A stretch of DNA of 64,000 nucleotides from Prochlorococcus sp. AG-418-M08 (lineage in GTDB: Bacteria; Cyanobacteriota; Cyanobacteriia; PCC-6307; Cyanobiaceae). Below, in pieces: positions 25,009-33,869 of this stretch. Under the pieces are notes generated by a model. It was not told the origin of the DNA, made no database searches, and saw only the letters and a list, made by a program, of their open reading frames with translations. Every line of letters starts with the position of its first letter. Within the stretch, counting starts at the first letter, position 1. Made by a program: the position numbers and the translations under genes. The DNA is taken from positions 62,001 to 126,000 of the forward strand of contig QCMG01000001.1 of NCBI GenBank assembly GCA_003213955.1. The letters run 5' to 3'.

Positions 25009-26199
25009 TTATTTGCAATTATCAGTTTTTATTATTTCTTTTATAGATTTTTTAATTCTCTGAGATGATGGGGCTCTTTCTGAAAGCAATATGGTAAGAG
25101 CAGTATTATTGTCTTTATCTAAATTTCTTTTAATAAAACTTATCCAATCACTTTTTGATTTGCCTAAACTTTTTTCAATATTGTCTTTATTCAAAAGAGG
25201 AATATTTTTATCAAATACAAAATCTATTTCTAGTTTAGAGCCCATTCCAGATCCTTCTGGCCTAAGAGATAGTCTATAAGAATCTTTTTTATTTATAGAA
25301 TTTAATGGCCAATTAATTGGTCCATTAATTTTTTCTTTTGATGAAGCTATTTTTTCCCAAACAATATTTCCATTTTTTGAAATATTTATTTCATTAAGTG
25401 GTTTTAGAGAATATATCACTGGCTTATCTATTTTTATTTTTGCTTCAAAATTATTATTTATATTTTTTGCAAGTGTAGGAGTTAAAAGACATATCGAATT
25501 ACTATCAGAACTTCTTGTAAAACTTTGGATTTCATATGTGCTTGGGCTTAGCTTAGCAATACCACCTATCAATCTAGGTCTAATTATTTGAGGACCTATT
25601 AGAGCTGCCATTAATCCACCAGCTATTAATGGAGTAGATAGATTAAATTTAATTTTTAAACTTGGAATCTTAAAATTAGATATTGCAGTATTAAAATATG
25701 TTCTTTCTATAGATTCAGGATTTAATAATCTTACATATCTTATTAATCGTTCAATACCTCCTTTGAAATTCTCAATCTCGATCCCAACAGAATCTTTCTT
25801 TAGTTCTTTTTTACTAACAATTTTCTCAAATTCAGTACTTTTTAAAACACCCTTAAAGTATATAACGTCTAAATCTTCTTCTAATTGAGCCGCTAAAAAT
25901 AATTGTGGCCCTTTATTCTTGATTTTTGAATTTTTTAAAGGTATTTGAATAACATCGGAAATTAAACTTGTATATACAATTTGTATATCAAACTTATTTA
26001 AAATAATTGATCTTTGAGGATTATTTAAATCTAATTTTGGTCCCAAAGGTAAATCAAGATTTTTATCTTTTAAATACTTTTTTAAAGCACTAATTATTTT
26101 ATCTCTTGGGTCTAGATTTTTTTTGGAATTAATGTAAATTGCATCATTAGGTATTGGAAATAAATCTAAAGGGTCGTTATTCGAATTTTTCTTTGTCAT
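25009..26199 (-). CDS. Large unknown protein, DUF1822-like outline
   Basis: 396 residues with no signal peptide. It begins DPLDLFPIPNDA; near 200 there is a Gly/Ala stretch (PLIAGGLMAALIGPQIIRP); the C-terminal half is beta-rich (YRLSLRPEGSGMGSKLEIDF). In outline it recalls cyanobacterial DUF1822 proteins, which to my memory sit beside sigma-factor and CHAT genes, but similarity is weak. Its ATG overlaps the upstream stop by 4 bases (ATGA), so it is translated with the 447-residue protein. Confidence 0.45.
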   Translation of the reverse strand: MTKKNSNNDPLDLFPIPNDAIYINSKKNLDPRDKIISALKKYLKDKNLDLPLGPKLDLNNPQRSIILNKFDIQIVYTSLISDVIQIPLKNSKIKNKGPQLFLAAQLEEDLDVIYFKGVLKSTEFEKIVSKKELKKDSVGIEIENFKGGIERLIRYVRLLNPESIERTYFNTAISNFKIPSLKIKFNLSTPLIAGGLMAALIGPQIIRPRLIGGIAKLSPSTYEIQSFTRSSDSNSICLLTPTLAKNINNNFEAKIKIDKPVIYSLKPLNEINISKNGNIVWEKIASSKEKINGPINWPLNSINKKDSYRLSLRPEGSGMGSKLEIDFVFDKNIPLLNKDNIEKSLGKSKSDWISFIKRNLDKDNNTALTILLSERAPSSQRIKKSIKEIIKTDNCK

Positions 26200-27539
26200 T
26201 TACTTATTACCTCATAAATAGTATTTCTTAGAATAGAAATATTATTTTTATCTTCGCTGAAAACTAAATAACTTTTTAAACCATCTAATAGTTTATCAAG
26301 GCTTTCTGGATCTTCTTTGAATTTATTAAATTCACTCTTTTTTAAAAGTTCAAAAGCACTTTCTTGAGCTATTTCTTCTGAAATCTTATTTTCAGGAATT
26401 AATTTACTTACCCAACCCTGCTTATGATCACATTTGGATGCAATCTCCCTTTGACTAAGACCTTCTCCATATAAAATCCATGCATTTTTCCTTGAGGGAT
26501 CCTTTATCCATTTTGTGCTGTCTTTTTTAATTATTTGATTAACTATATTTGTTGAATTTCTCCTTAAAACATTTTTTATAATTTCTGATAAATCTTTTGA
26601 AGAATATTCCTCTTCATCTTCAAGTTTATTTTCAATTTGATTTTCTTCATATTCATAAAAGTTTCTTGTGTCATAAGGACTAGATATATATTTCCTTAAA
26701 GCTTTATCAATTAACAATAATATTTCTGTGTTTTTTTGAGGTGGGTTTAGAGATTTTAAAAAATCTTCATCAGGAGACCATCCTGATATTTTACCTGTTC
26801 TATTTTTATAATCTTGCTTTGCCTTTTTATACTCCACTAAATATGATTCATATAATTTTTCTAAATCTTTGTCACTTAAATGGCCTTCACCATATTCTCG
26901 CCAAGAAATAATTATTCGTTTTTTAGAGCTATCTGCTATCAATGACCATGGAGAAATAAGTAGTATGCCACATTCTTTTAAATATTTTTTTAGTTCATAG
27001 TTACCTTTCACTTTGTTCTGACTCCAAGTATTTAGATTGGAAAGTTTAGGATTAAAATCTGCAATTACTTCTGCACTAAAAGGTCTTAAAATATTATTTT
27101 CTTTCATAATCATTAATGTTTCCCAGGAGAATAATTTCCTTACAAAATTATTCTTCTTTGCCTCAATTTTTAAAGGTATTCTTAAATATTTTTCACCGCT
27201 ATCATCTAAAACAATTATCAACATATCATTTAAATTAATTTTTTCATTCTCAAACTGATAAGTATATTTTTTAAATATTTCATTTACCTTTTGAAAAATC
27301 GGAAAACTTATTCTCCCTCTTAGAGCAAGAAGAGCGTCTTCTGAAGAATGGTCTTTTTTTGCTAAATCAAATATTTTATTATCAAATTTATTATCAAACT
27401 CTTGATCATATAAATTATGTTTAGAGCAAAAATCACTATCAATATCTAATAATTTTTGTTTTACCTTCCCACTAAATGAATCGAGACAATAAATATTGCA
27501 ATATCCTTTTGACAAAAGATTTAGATACTCTAGAAACAT
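26196..27539 (-). CDS. Large protein with C-terminal HTH, possibly sigma-like
   Basis: 447 residues. The N-terminal 280 residues are unrecognised. Near residue 355 there is a helix-turn-helix, LYGEGLSQREIASKCDHKQGWVSKLI, of the sigma-region-4/transposase type, followed by helical sequence. It may be an atypical sigma factor or an element regulator. The gene is 6 bases downstream of the DnaB-like gene and overlaps the 396-residue gene, so the three form an operon. Confidence 0.45.
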   Translation of the reverse strand: MFLEYLNLLSKGYCNIYCLDSFSGKVKQKLLDIDSDFCSKHNLYDQEFDNKFDNKIFDLAKKDHSSEDALLALRGRISFPIFQKVNEIFKKYTYQFENEKINLNDMLIIVLDDSGEKYLRIPLKIEAKKNNFVRKLFSWETLMIMKENNILRPFSAEVIADFNPKLSNLNTWSQNKVKGNYELKKYLKECGILLISPWSLIADSSKKRIIISWREYGEGHLSDKDLEKLYESYLVEYKKAKQDYKNRTGKISGWSPDEDFLKSLNPPQKNTEILLLIDKALRKYISSPYDTRNFYEYEENQIENKLEDEEEYSSKDLSEIIKNVLRRNSTNIVNQIIKKDSTKWIKDPSRKNAWILYGEGLSQREIASKCDHKQGWVSKLIPENKISEEIAQESAFELLKKSEFNKFKEDPESLDKLLDGLKSYLVFSEDKNNISILRNTIYEVISK

Positions 27540-27545
27540 ATTAAG

Positions 27546-28451
27546 TCAATCTAAAAGATTTCTAAACCTTGTATATTGAGGTTCAAATAATAATTTAACA
27601 GTCCCAACAGGACCATTTCTCTGCTTAGCTACAATTATCTCGGTTATACCTCTATCTAAAGTTTCAGGATTGTAGTATTCATCTCTATAAATAAAAGCTA
27701 TTAAATCAGCTCTATTTTCTATTACTTCCGAGTCTCTAATATCACTAAGCATAGGTCTTTTATTAGTTCTGGTTTCCAATTCTCTCTTTAATTGTGATGT
27801 AATTATTACGGGTACTTCAAGATTTATAGATAAATTTTTCAAATCATTCATGATTTTTGAAAGCTCATCTTCTCTTAAAATATTTCGGCCTAAACTCTTA
27901 TCTTCCAGAAGTTGTAGGAAATCAATAAATATTGCTCCAATATTTTGATTATGTATATTTTTTACTTTCTTACAAATTTGATAAATTTCTGAAACTTGTA
28001 TTAATGCTTTATCTATAAGATATATTGGGTTTTTATTTAGAAAAGAAATTGCCTCTCCAAGTATTGGCCATTCTTCCTGAGTTAGTCTTCCTGTTCTAAG
28101 TCGCCCAGACTCTATACCAATTTCCATTGAAAGCAATCTATGGCAAAGCATTTTCTGACTGGTCTCAAGTGAAAAGAAACATATTGGTAAATTATTTATT
28201 TGACTTATATTTTTTGCAATGTTTAGAACAAAAGATGTCTTCCCCATCGCTGGACGGCCTCCAATAACATATAAATTGCCGGGAGATAGTCCTTGTGTAA
28301 TAGCATCGAAATCATAAAAATTCACTGGTATCCCAGTACTTTTCTTATTACCAATTGAAGTTGCTTCAATATCATTGAAAACAGAATTTAATAAATCCTT
28401 TATTTTAAATTCAGATAAATCATCCTTGTCCTTATTTCTTTTGTTATTCAT
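27546..28451 (-). CDS. DnaB-type helicase C-terminal domain only
   Basis: 301 residues. It matches only the RecA-like C-terminal half of replicative DnaB: Walker A GGRPAMGKTSF, the LSMEIG-type helix after FFSLETS, Walker B AIFIDFLQLL, SQLKRELETR, the arginine-rich SDIRDSEVIENRAD and C-terminal AKQRNGPVGTVKLLF. The N-terminal domain that contacts primase is missing. It is probably an accessory ATPase of the mobile element (replication or transfer). It follows a 55-residue gene by 13 bases and precedes the HTH protein by 6. Confidence 0.85.
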   Translation of the reverse strand: MNNKRNKDKDDLSEFKIKDLLNSVFNDIEATSIGNKKSTGIPVNFYDFDAITQGLSPGNLYVIGGRPAMGKTSFVLNIAKNISQINNLPICFFSLETSQKMLCHRLLSMEIGIESGRLRTGRLTQEEWPILGEAISFLNKNPIYLIDKALIQVSEIYQICKKVKNIHNQNIGAIFIDFLQLLEDKSLGRNILREDELSKIMNDLKNLSINLEVPVIITSQLKRELETRTNKRPMLSDIRDSEVIENRADLIAFIYRDEYYNPETLDRGITEIIVAKQRNGPVGTVKLLFEPQYTRFRNLLD

Positions 28452-28464
28452 AATTTATGCCTAA

Positions 28465-28632
28465 TTAAAATACGTATTTATTTGGATTTGAATCTATATT
28501 TATTCCGATTTTTGGAAGTGAATTGTTAAATAAGTTAGAGGAAAATGATGGTTCAATTGTTAACAGATATCCAAATCCAATACCTGTAAACAAAATCCCT
28601 ATTAAAGAAGTAAAGATTGTTGTAAATTTCAT
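28465..28632 (-). CDS. Small membrane peptide leading the DnaB operon
   Basis: 55 residues: MKFTTIFTSLIGILFTGIGF gives one membrane or signal helix, then a short polar tail (LPKIGINIDSNPNKYVF). It is the first frame after motif copy 6 (31 bases upstream) and ends 13 bases before the DnaB-like gene. It has no recognised family. Its position at the head of the operon supports it being real. Confidence 0.5.
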   Translation of the reverse strand: MKFTTIFTSLIGILFTGIGFGYLLTIEPSFSSNLFNNSLPKIGINIDSNPNKYVF

Positions 28633-28662
28633 TTTTAGTTTTTATATGAACTGATTTCTTCT

Positions 28663-28688
28663 AGTTCTGGAAACTTAAAATTGATTCC
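28663..28688 (-). promoter_or_regulatory. Island promoter motif, copy 6
   Basis: Minus strand: GGAATC, 14 bases, AGAACTAG. It lies 31 bases upstream of ATG 28632. The terminator of the preceding gene ends immediately before it. Confidence 0.65.
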
Positions 28689-28694
28689 AAAAAA

Positions 28695-28721
28695 AAACCA
28701 GGTTATATACCTGGTTTTTTT
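28695..28721 (-). terminator. Rho-independent terminator
   Basis: Stem ACCAGGT/ACCTGGT extended by an A-run and a T-run on both sides, so it can act in either direction. It lies 24 bases after the stop of the 58-residue secreted peptide and separates it from motif copy 6. Confidence 0.85.
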
Positions 28722-28744
28722 AATATCAAGTTAATTTATTAAAC

Positions 28745-28921
28745 CTAAAAACGTAGGGATCCACATCTATAAAGTTCACCAGTAAACATATCTTCGCAAA
28801 CTTCTATGGAGTCATAGGCATGTGCTTTTTGAGAAAAAGTAAAAATGCTCAAGCAAGAAGATGCTAAAGCAAAAGCAATAGCTAAACTTAATTTTTTAAA
28901 AGCTGATTTTTTGAAGTTCAT
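28745..28921 (-). CDS. Small secreted peptide
   Basis: 58 residues. The signal peptide ends KAHA; the mature part YDSIEVCEDMFTGELYRCGS has two Cys that could form a disulfide. It is downstream of motif copy 7 (45 bases) and is followed by a strong terminator, so it is a single-gene transcript. The family is unrecognised. Confidence 0.65.
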   Translation of the reverse strand: MNFKKSAFKKLSLAIAFALASSCLSIFTFSQKAHAYDSIEVCEDMFTGELYRCGSLRF

Positions 28922-28965
28922 AATAATTTTAAAATGTGGAGTTTAAACTCCGTACACATTTGCTT

Positions 28966-28991
28966 AGTTCTAAACTTTTCTAAGTGATTCC
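28966..28991 (-). promoter_or_regulatory. Island promoter motif, copy 7
   Basis: Minus strand: GGAATC, 14 bases, AGAACTAA. It lies 45 bases upstream of ATG 28921, and back-to-back with copy 8 on the other strand. Confidence 0.65.
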
Positions 28992-29002
28992 AAATTTAAA
29001 TA

Positions 29003-29028
29003 AGAATCAGTTTCATAAATCCAGAACA
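29003..29028 (+). promoter_or_regulatory. Island promoter motif, copy 8
   Basis: Plus strand: AGAATC, 14 bases, AGAACAAT. This copy has mismatches in each half but the exact spacing, and lies 25 bases upstream of ATG 29054. Confidence 0.5.
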
Positions 29029-29053
29029 ATACATTAATAAATCAAATTTATTA

Positions 29054-29404
29054 ATGAAATTTTTAATTTATTGGCTATATGCAGCTATCGTTTCTGGAAT
29101 ATGGTTTTTCTGGAGATATAGGATTTATGAAAATGAATTTTTAATTATTGATGATGCTTTAAAGGATTGTGTTAATTGGGGAAAAAGAAATGGCTATTTA
29201 CTACCAGAGAAACCTAGTTATTTTCAATTTTTTTTAGTAGAAAGACCATGGAATATTTTAATTTTGAATTTTACTTTTTTACCGCTTTTTCTGATTAATT
29301 TAGTGGTGATTTTGCTACTAATATCACCCTGGGAAAGGAAAGTAATGAGATACAAAAGAGCAATGAAAAACCTTAAAGATAAATGGGAAAAGAAATACTT
29401 TTAA
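29054..29404 (+). CDS. Two-helix membrane protein, unknown
   Basis: 116 residues with two membrane segments (LIYWLYAAIVSGIWFFW; ILILNFTFLPLFLINLVVILLL) and a basic C-terminal tail (KVMRYKRAMKNLKDKWEKKYF). The family is unrecognised. It is the only plus-strand gene in the second half of the island, driven by motif copy 8. Confidence 0.6.
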   Translation: MKFLIYWLYAAIVSGIWFFWRYRIYENEFLIIDDALKDCVNWGKRNGYLLPEKPSYFQFFLVERPWNILILNFTFLPLFLINLVVILLLISPWERKVMRYKRAMKNLKDKWEKKYF

Positions 29405-29436
29405 AGTTCAGGTCATAATATCTAATGGCTTATTTA

Positions 29437-32343
29437 CTAATTAATGATTCTCCAATCTCCACTTAATTGAAATGCTGCCCAAACATTTGGATGTCTCCAA
29501 GCCTCTACGATATGTTTTCTAAACTCCTTTTGTGTTTCAAATAATGCCCTGTTCCTACTAAACCCAGATTTTAATTTTTTATAAAAACTTTCCATAAATG
29601 CTGCAGTAGGCTCATCTTTTACTTCCCAAAGAGATAACATGCTTGATCTTGCCCCCGCCACTGCAATTGATCTTTTCAGTCCATAAACCCCATCACCTGC
29701 TTTATTAACGCCTATTCCTGATTCACAACCTGAAATTACTACTAATTCTGTACCCAACCAATCTAGTTTACTTACTTCTAGTGCAGTTAAATAGCCATCA
29801 TCTAATTTATTAAGATTAGGAAAATTTGCACCAGATAATACTATCCCACTCCTTAAAAGTGGATTTTCAAATTTAGTATTTTTTTTATTTAGGTTATTTG
29901 AAAAAAGTAATGAAGATAAAATATTATTCTCTTCTTTATTACTTAAAAAGAAAGAATGAGAAGCGATATGAATGATTTTTGGAGATTCTTCTTTTTGTAT
30001 GTTTAATACAGATGCTTCATTTTTTAACAACAAATTAGCATTTATTTCATTAGCAATAAATAGCCCTTCTTTTTTTGTTGCTGGTAATTGACCCCATATT
30101 TTTAAATTTTGGTCGAATGAACGCTTTTGATTATAAATTTTTTTAGGCTTATTTGATTCTTTTTTATCCTTTACAATATTGGTTCGTAAATCGAAATTAG
30201 GATCAGCTGCTACTAAAGATTTATTTTTTTCAAGCTTATTTTTTTTATTTAAAATTACTAATTCTCTCCCAGTAGTTATCAGTCTTAATTCGAACTGATC
30301 CGCAAGAAATATATCTTTTTTATTTGCCATGGCAGAAAAAGGTATTCGATTTAATTCTGCATCTGGAGATATATATAATATTTCTTTATCATTTATAAAT
30401 TTTTCAAGCGGTTCTATTACTAGAGTTGCTACTTTATTCCACATTATTTGAGCATCAGGCAGATACTCTTCTGATGAAATCAGCGCTTTATTTATATAGT
30501 TTTCTATTTTTGAACTATCCCCCAAATCAATTGTTTCAACTTCTCCATTTGGGAATAATAGAAGTGCTTGATATCTAGGCTCTTCCCAATTATTTTCATT
30601 TAAAGCATCCTCAGGGTTCTCAAATATAAAGGGTCTATATTTTTGATACTCAATTAATACACCATTATTTGGAATCTCATTTGCTATTTCCTCAATTGAG
30701 TAAATCTTTGATTCAAGTTTTGGTAATGACTTATATAACTTGGATTCTAAGTTTTCTTTTTCAATAGTAAGACTATTGAATAAGTCCTGATCATTTGAAG
30801 TAATAGATGAAATTTTATTTGTTATTTTAATAATCTTATCTTTTAATATTTTTTGAGAACCTTCAAGTGATGTTATTTTGGCTTGTTTTCTCTCAATTTC
30901 CTCAAGCAATCCATGACGATTTAGCCTCGCATATAAGGCAAGATATTTTCCTTTTGGATGGATACTAGATGCAGAAAAAATTGCGGGATATGATATTCCA
31001 AGTGTTTTTACAAACTGGTCTCTTTTGGATAATGGTAAAAATGGTATTTGTTTTTGAATGAATTTAAATTGTAAATCAAGACTTTTTCTTAAATAGAAAT
31101 CTGTTTTTTCATACTCGCCATCATTAAAATGTACCATGGCTAAATTTATCAAAGGTTGAATCAATATTGGATTTTTATCACCATATATAGATTTAAAGTT
31201 TTTGAGTGACTCTTCGTGGTAGATTTTTGATTCTTTATTTTTTCCTTGAAACCATAAGACGCTCCCTATCATCCCTGATAAATATGGTTCAGGTTTTTTA
31301 AATTTCGAATCTTTAAATTGTAATTTATAAATTCTTTTTAAAATCTTTTCTGCTTTAGGTAATTTATTTTCCATGAAAGCAATATATGCAAGATTAAATT
31401 GCCCTTCTCCACTCCAGTAATCTATGATTTTTTTTGCTTTTTTAAATTCTTTTTGATCTATATAAATACCAACAAGAAGGTTCTTGCAAGAGCTGTAGTA
31501 AAAGGAATCGCTTCTTTCTTCTTTGCTTATATTTGACAAACATTTTTCCAGTAGTGATTCTGATTTATTATTATTCCCAACATAAGAGTTATAAAGTGAT
31601 TCTCTATAAAGTAGAGAAACATAACTTTCTTTGATATTTATTTTATTAAGTAGTTTTTTACCCTTAACTAATAATTCTGGGATCTCTTGATACTCTCCCA
31701 ACCTTAAATAAACATCTATTAAATATGTAATTGATAAAAAAATTTCATCTTCATTACCAAATTCGAAAACCGATTTAAAATCTGAAATGGCGCCATCTAG
31801 ATCATTTAGTAATTCTTTATAGTAACCTCGTAAATTAAATAAATAGGAATCGCTAGAATTTCTCTCAATGGCAAGATCTAAGTCATCAATAGCTTCAATA
31901 TATTTCCCTAAACTGCCTTTACTGTAAGCTCTTGCACCATATGGATAAGCTCTTCCAGGATCAAGCTCAATAGATTTAGTAAAGTCTGATATTGCACCAT
32001 TATGATCACCAAGCATTTGTTTGCTAAATCCACGACCATTAAAACTTGGTGCCCAGAGATTAGGATTTAATTCTATCGATCTAGAAAAATCTGTTTTTGC
32101 TCCTTCGTAATCACTTAAGTTGTTTTTGCTAACCCCTCTATGAAAATAAGCTTCCCAATTCGTTGGATATTGTTTAAGGAAGTCATTAATATCATCTAAT
32201 GCACCTGAGTAATCAGTATTTTCTATTTTTTCTATTCCTTCTAAAAGGAGCGAGTTGTGCGAAGCTGCTTTTCCTGATTTAAAAAATGTAAAATCTAAAA
32301 AATTACTACTGAATATAAAAGTAATTAAAAAAAATTTAAACAT
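29437..32343 (-). CDS. Secreted TPR-CHAT caspase-like protein 3
   Basis: 968 residues. A signal peptide (about 1-27) is followed by TPRs of two kinds: first the DY-GA--DF type, then longer units. A C-terminal CHAT domain follows, with its dyad intact: IIHIASHSFF and VVISGCESG. A roughly 20-residue insert follows the catalytic His (NKEENNILSS region). It is clearly homologous to, but more diverged from, the other two CHAT proteins. It starts directly after the stop of the zinc metallopeptidase gene (TGA then ATG), so the two proteases are translated together. It is expected to act outside the cytoplasm. Confidence 0.87.
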   Translation of the reverse strand: MFKFFLITFIFSSNFLDFTFFKSGKAASHNSLLLEGIEKIENTDYSGALDDINDFLKQYPTNWEAYFHRGVSKNNLSDYEGAKTDFSRSIELNPNLWAPSFNGRGFSKQMLGDHNGAISDFTKSIELDPGRAYPYGARAYSKGSLGKYIEAIDDLDLAIERNSSDSYLFNLRGYYKELLNDLDGAISDFKSVFEFGNEDEIFLSITYLIDVYLRLGEYQEIPELLVKGKKLLNKINIKESYVSLLYRESLYNSYVGNNNKSESLLEKCLSNISKEERSDSFYYSSCKNLLVGIYIDQKEFKKAKKIIDYWSGEGQFNLAYIAFMENKLPKAEKILKRIYKLQFKDSKFKKPEPYLSGMIGSVLWFQGKNKESKIYHEESLKNFKSIYGDKNPILIQPLINLAMVHFNDGEYEKTDFYLRKSLDLQFKFIQKQIPFLPLSKRDQFVKTLGISYPAIFSASSIHPKGKYLALYARLNRHGLLEEIERKQAKITSLEGSQKILKDKIIKITNKISSITSNDQDLFNSLTIEKENLESKLYKSLPKLESKIYSIEEIANEIPNNGVLIEYQKYRPFIFENPEDALNENNWEEPRYQALLLFPNGEVETIDLGDSSKIENYINKALISSEEYLPDAQIMWNKVATLVIEPLEKFINDKEILYISPDAELNRIPFSAMANKKDIFLADQFELRLITTGRELVILNKKNKLEKNKSLVAADPNFDLRTNIVKDKKESNKPKKIYNQKRSFDQNLKIWGQLPATKKEGLFIANEINANLLLKNEASVLNIQKEESPKIIHIASHSFFLSNKEENNILSSLLFSNNLNKKNTKFENPLLRSGIVLSGANFPNLNKLDDGYLTALEVSKLDWLGTELVVISGCESGIGVNKAGDGVYGLKRSIAVAGARSSMLSLWEVKDEPTAAFMESFYKKLKSGFSRNRALFETQKEFRKHIVEAWRHPNVWAAFQLSGDWRIIN

Positions 32344-33102
32344 TCAAAATTTGAATTTTGTTTTGTTAGATAAGCCTTTTAAATTTACGCCTAATAATCC
32401 TGCAGCATCTTTTTTGTATGGTGTTGGTTCTAAATTAACTGATCTCCCTGAACCCCTTGTTTTAGAGAATGTTTTATAAAGTGGATCGTCTATCTCATTC
32501 TCAACAAGTTTATCTATTGAGGCCATAGAGCAAGTTGAATCAACTCTTCCCATGCCAGACAAAAGAGCATAAGCTCTTTGTGCGCCTGTCCCATGACTAT
32601 CGCTCCCAATAGCATAGGCAGCAGAGGCCATTTCTAAAATACTTTCTCTTGTTACTCCTAATTCCTCATTACCTTTTTGAATAAAATAACCTGCTAAACA
32701 ATCCGCTTGTAGTTCACTATGAGGTTTTTCATATTCAATTTCTAATCCTTGTTGTAGTGCGTGTGCAAATTCATGAGCAATTACAAAAGCAATGCTTGAA
32801 TTGCCAAAATACTTCACAAAACTTTTGAGTTGTTTTGGATCAAGAACGATCGTATGGGTAGCAGGACAATAATATGATCCACCTACATCAATCCCCGTTT
32901 TGTAGTCACCGCATCCACCGTATACCTTTGTACCTGTATTGGTGGTTATAACTTGCGGAGGGTATATCCCTTTTAAGCTTTTATCTGAATCCCAATTATT
33001 CATTAGGTAAACAGTTGTTTTATCTATGATTTTATTTATATCACTTGCATTTGCTGCATTCGGGAAGAGAAGAAAAATCAAAAATATAATAAATTTTCTC
33101 AT
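32344..33102 (-). CDS. Secreted neutral zinc metallopeptidase
   Basis: 252 residues. The signal peptide ends NAANAS. The catalytic core is VIAHEFAHALQ (HExxH; Zn ligands His, His) and HSELQADCLAGYFI (Glu ligand), as in the YpfJ-type neutral zinc metallopeptidases; YYCPATHTIVLD and the later TGAQRAYALLSG are also typical. No TPR or anchor is present. It is co-transcribed with CHAT protein 3, as their genes abut. A processing or activating link between the two is an inference. I saw no island promoter motif upstream. Confidence 0.85.
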   Translation of the reverse strand: MRKFIIFLIFLLFPNAANASDINKIIDKTTVYLMNNWDSDKSLKGIYPPQVITTNTGTKVYGGCGDYKTGIDVGGSYYCPATHTIVLDPKQLKSFVKYFGNSSIAFVIAHEFAHALQQGLEIEYEKPHSELQADCLAGYFIQKGNEELGVTRESILEMASAAYAIGSDSHGTGAQRAYALLSGMGRVDSTCSMASIDKLVENEIDDPLYKTFSKTRGSGRSVNLEPTPYKKDAAGLLGVNLKGLSNKTKFKF

Positions 33103-33611
33103 TTTTTCTAATTTAATTTCACTTATTGTAGATCAACAGTCAATATATTTTTCCTACATGTGAGGATATGGGGTATGTATAAAATGAACCTACGCTATAC
33201 CTCTAAAAGTAGGAATATTATTTCTTCCAGTATTTAAAGTATGGTCTCCCAACTTTCTCAACAAATTTTGTCCTTTCAATTTTTCCTTCAGTAAATAGTT
33301 TTATACATATTCTTCTTGAGTGTTAATCAGTCCTATCCTAACTAAATAACTATAGAACAAAAAAGTAGTTGAAGTTTATAAAGTCAATTGATAGATATAA
33401 CTTGAACCAGTTATTAAAGAGGAATTTTAAGTTTATCCTCCCAAGTTTTAAATTAGCATAATAGTCAATTACCAGTTATATTTAATCCAAATTACTAGCC
33501 TAAGCTCCAATCTTTAGAAAAATGTCGCTCTTCCCAACAAAAAAAGTTGGCAGCAGCTAACGCAAATTTAAAAAATTAAGAAGGTTGGCGTAAATATAAA
33601 CAAAATTAGAT
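33103..33611. other. 509-base spacer, island edge
   Basis: No gene supported. It holds fragments of protein-like frames without starts, for example a minus-strand GKIERTKFVEKVGRPYFKYWK frame near 33,230-33,310 and a short plus-strand MSLFPTKKVGSS frame ended by TAA near 33,523. These look like decayed small genes. This is probably the right edge of the island. Confidence 0.4.
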
Positions 33612-33869
33612 ATGAGTAAATTTTTAGAAAAAAATTTAAGTATTGTTCTTTTAGCTGTTAATGCTTATTTCTTATTTTCTATTTCAGCCAGTTTAAAAGA
33701 ATCAGCCAAGTATGATTCTGATTTAAGAGCCTGTGCAAAGATGAAAGCTTTTATGAGCGATAAAGAAATATCTAAATTATATGAGCAAAAAGCTGCAATA
33801 ACTTCAGGAGTAGAAGTTAAGTTTATAAATGAATATTGTAAAAAATTAACAATGCAAAATTTATTTTGA
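33612..33869 (+). CDS. Small membrane-anchored protein
   Basis: 85 residues with an N-terminal membrane helix (LSIVLLAVNAYFLFSI) and a charged helical tail with two Cys (LRACAKMKAFMSDKEISK, NEYCKK). The family is unrecognised. It is a single gene. Confidence 0.5.
   Translation: MSKFLEKNLSIVLLAVNAYFLFSISASLKESAKYDSDLRACAKMKAFMSDKEISKLYEQKAAITSGVEVKFINEYCKKLTMQNLF

Noticed and set aside
10616-33102. CRISPR arrays, transposases or restriction-modification genes in the island
   Set aside because: No short regular spaced repeats and no matching protein motifs were found; the repeats seen encode TPR units.
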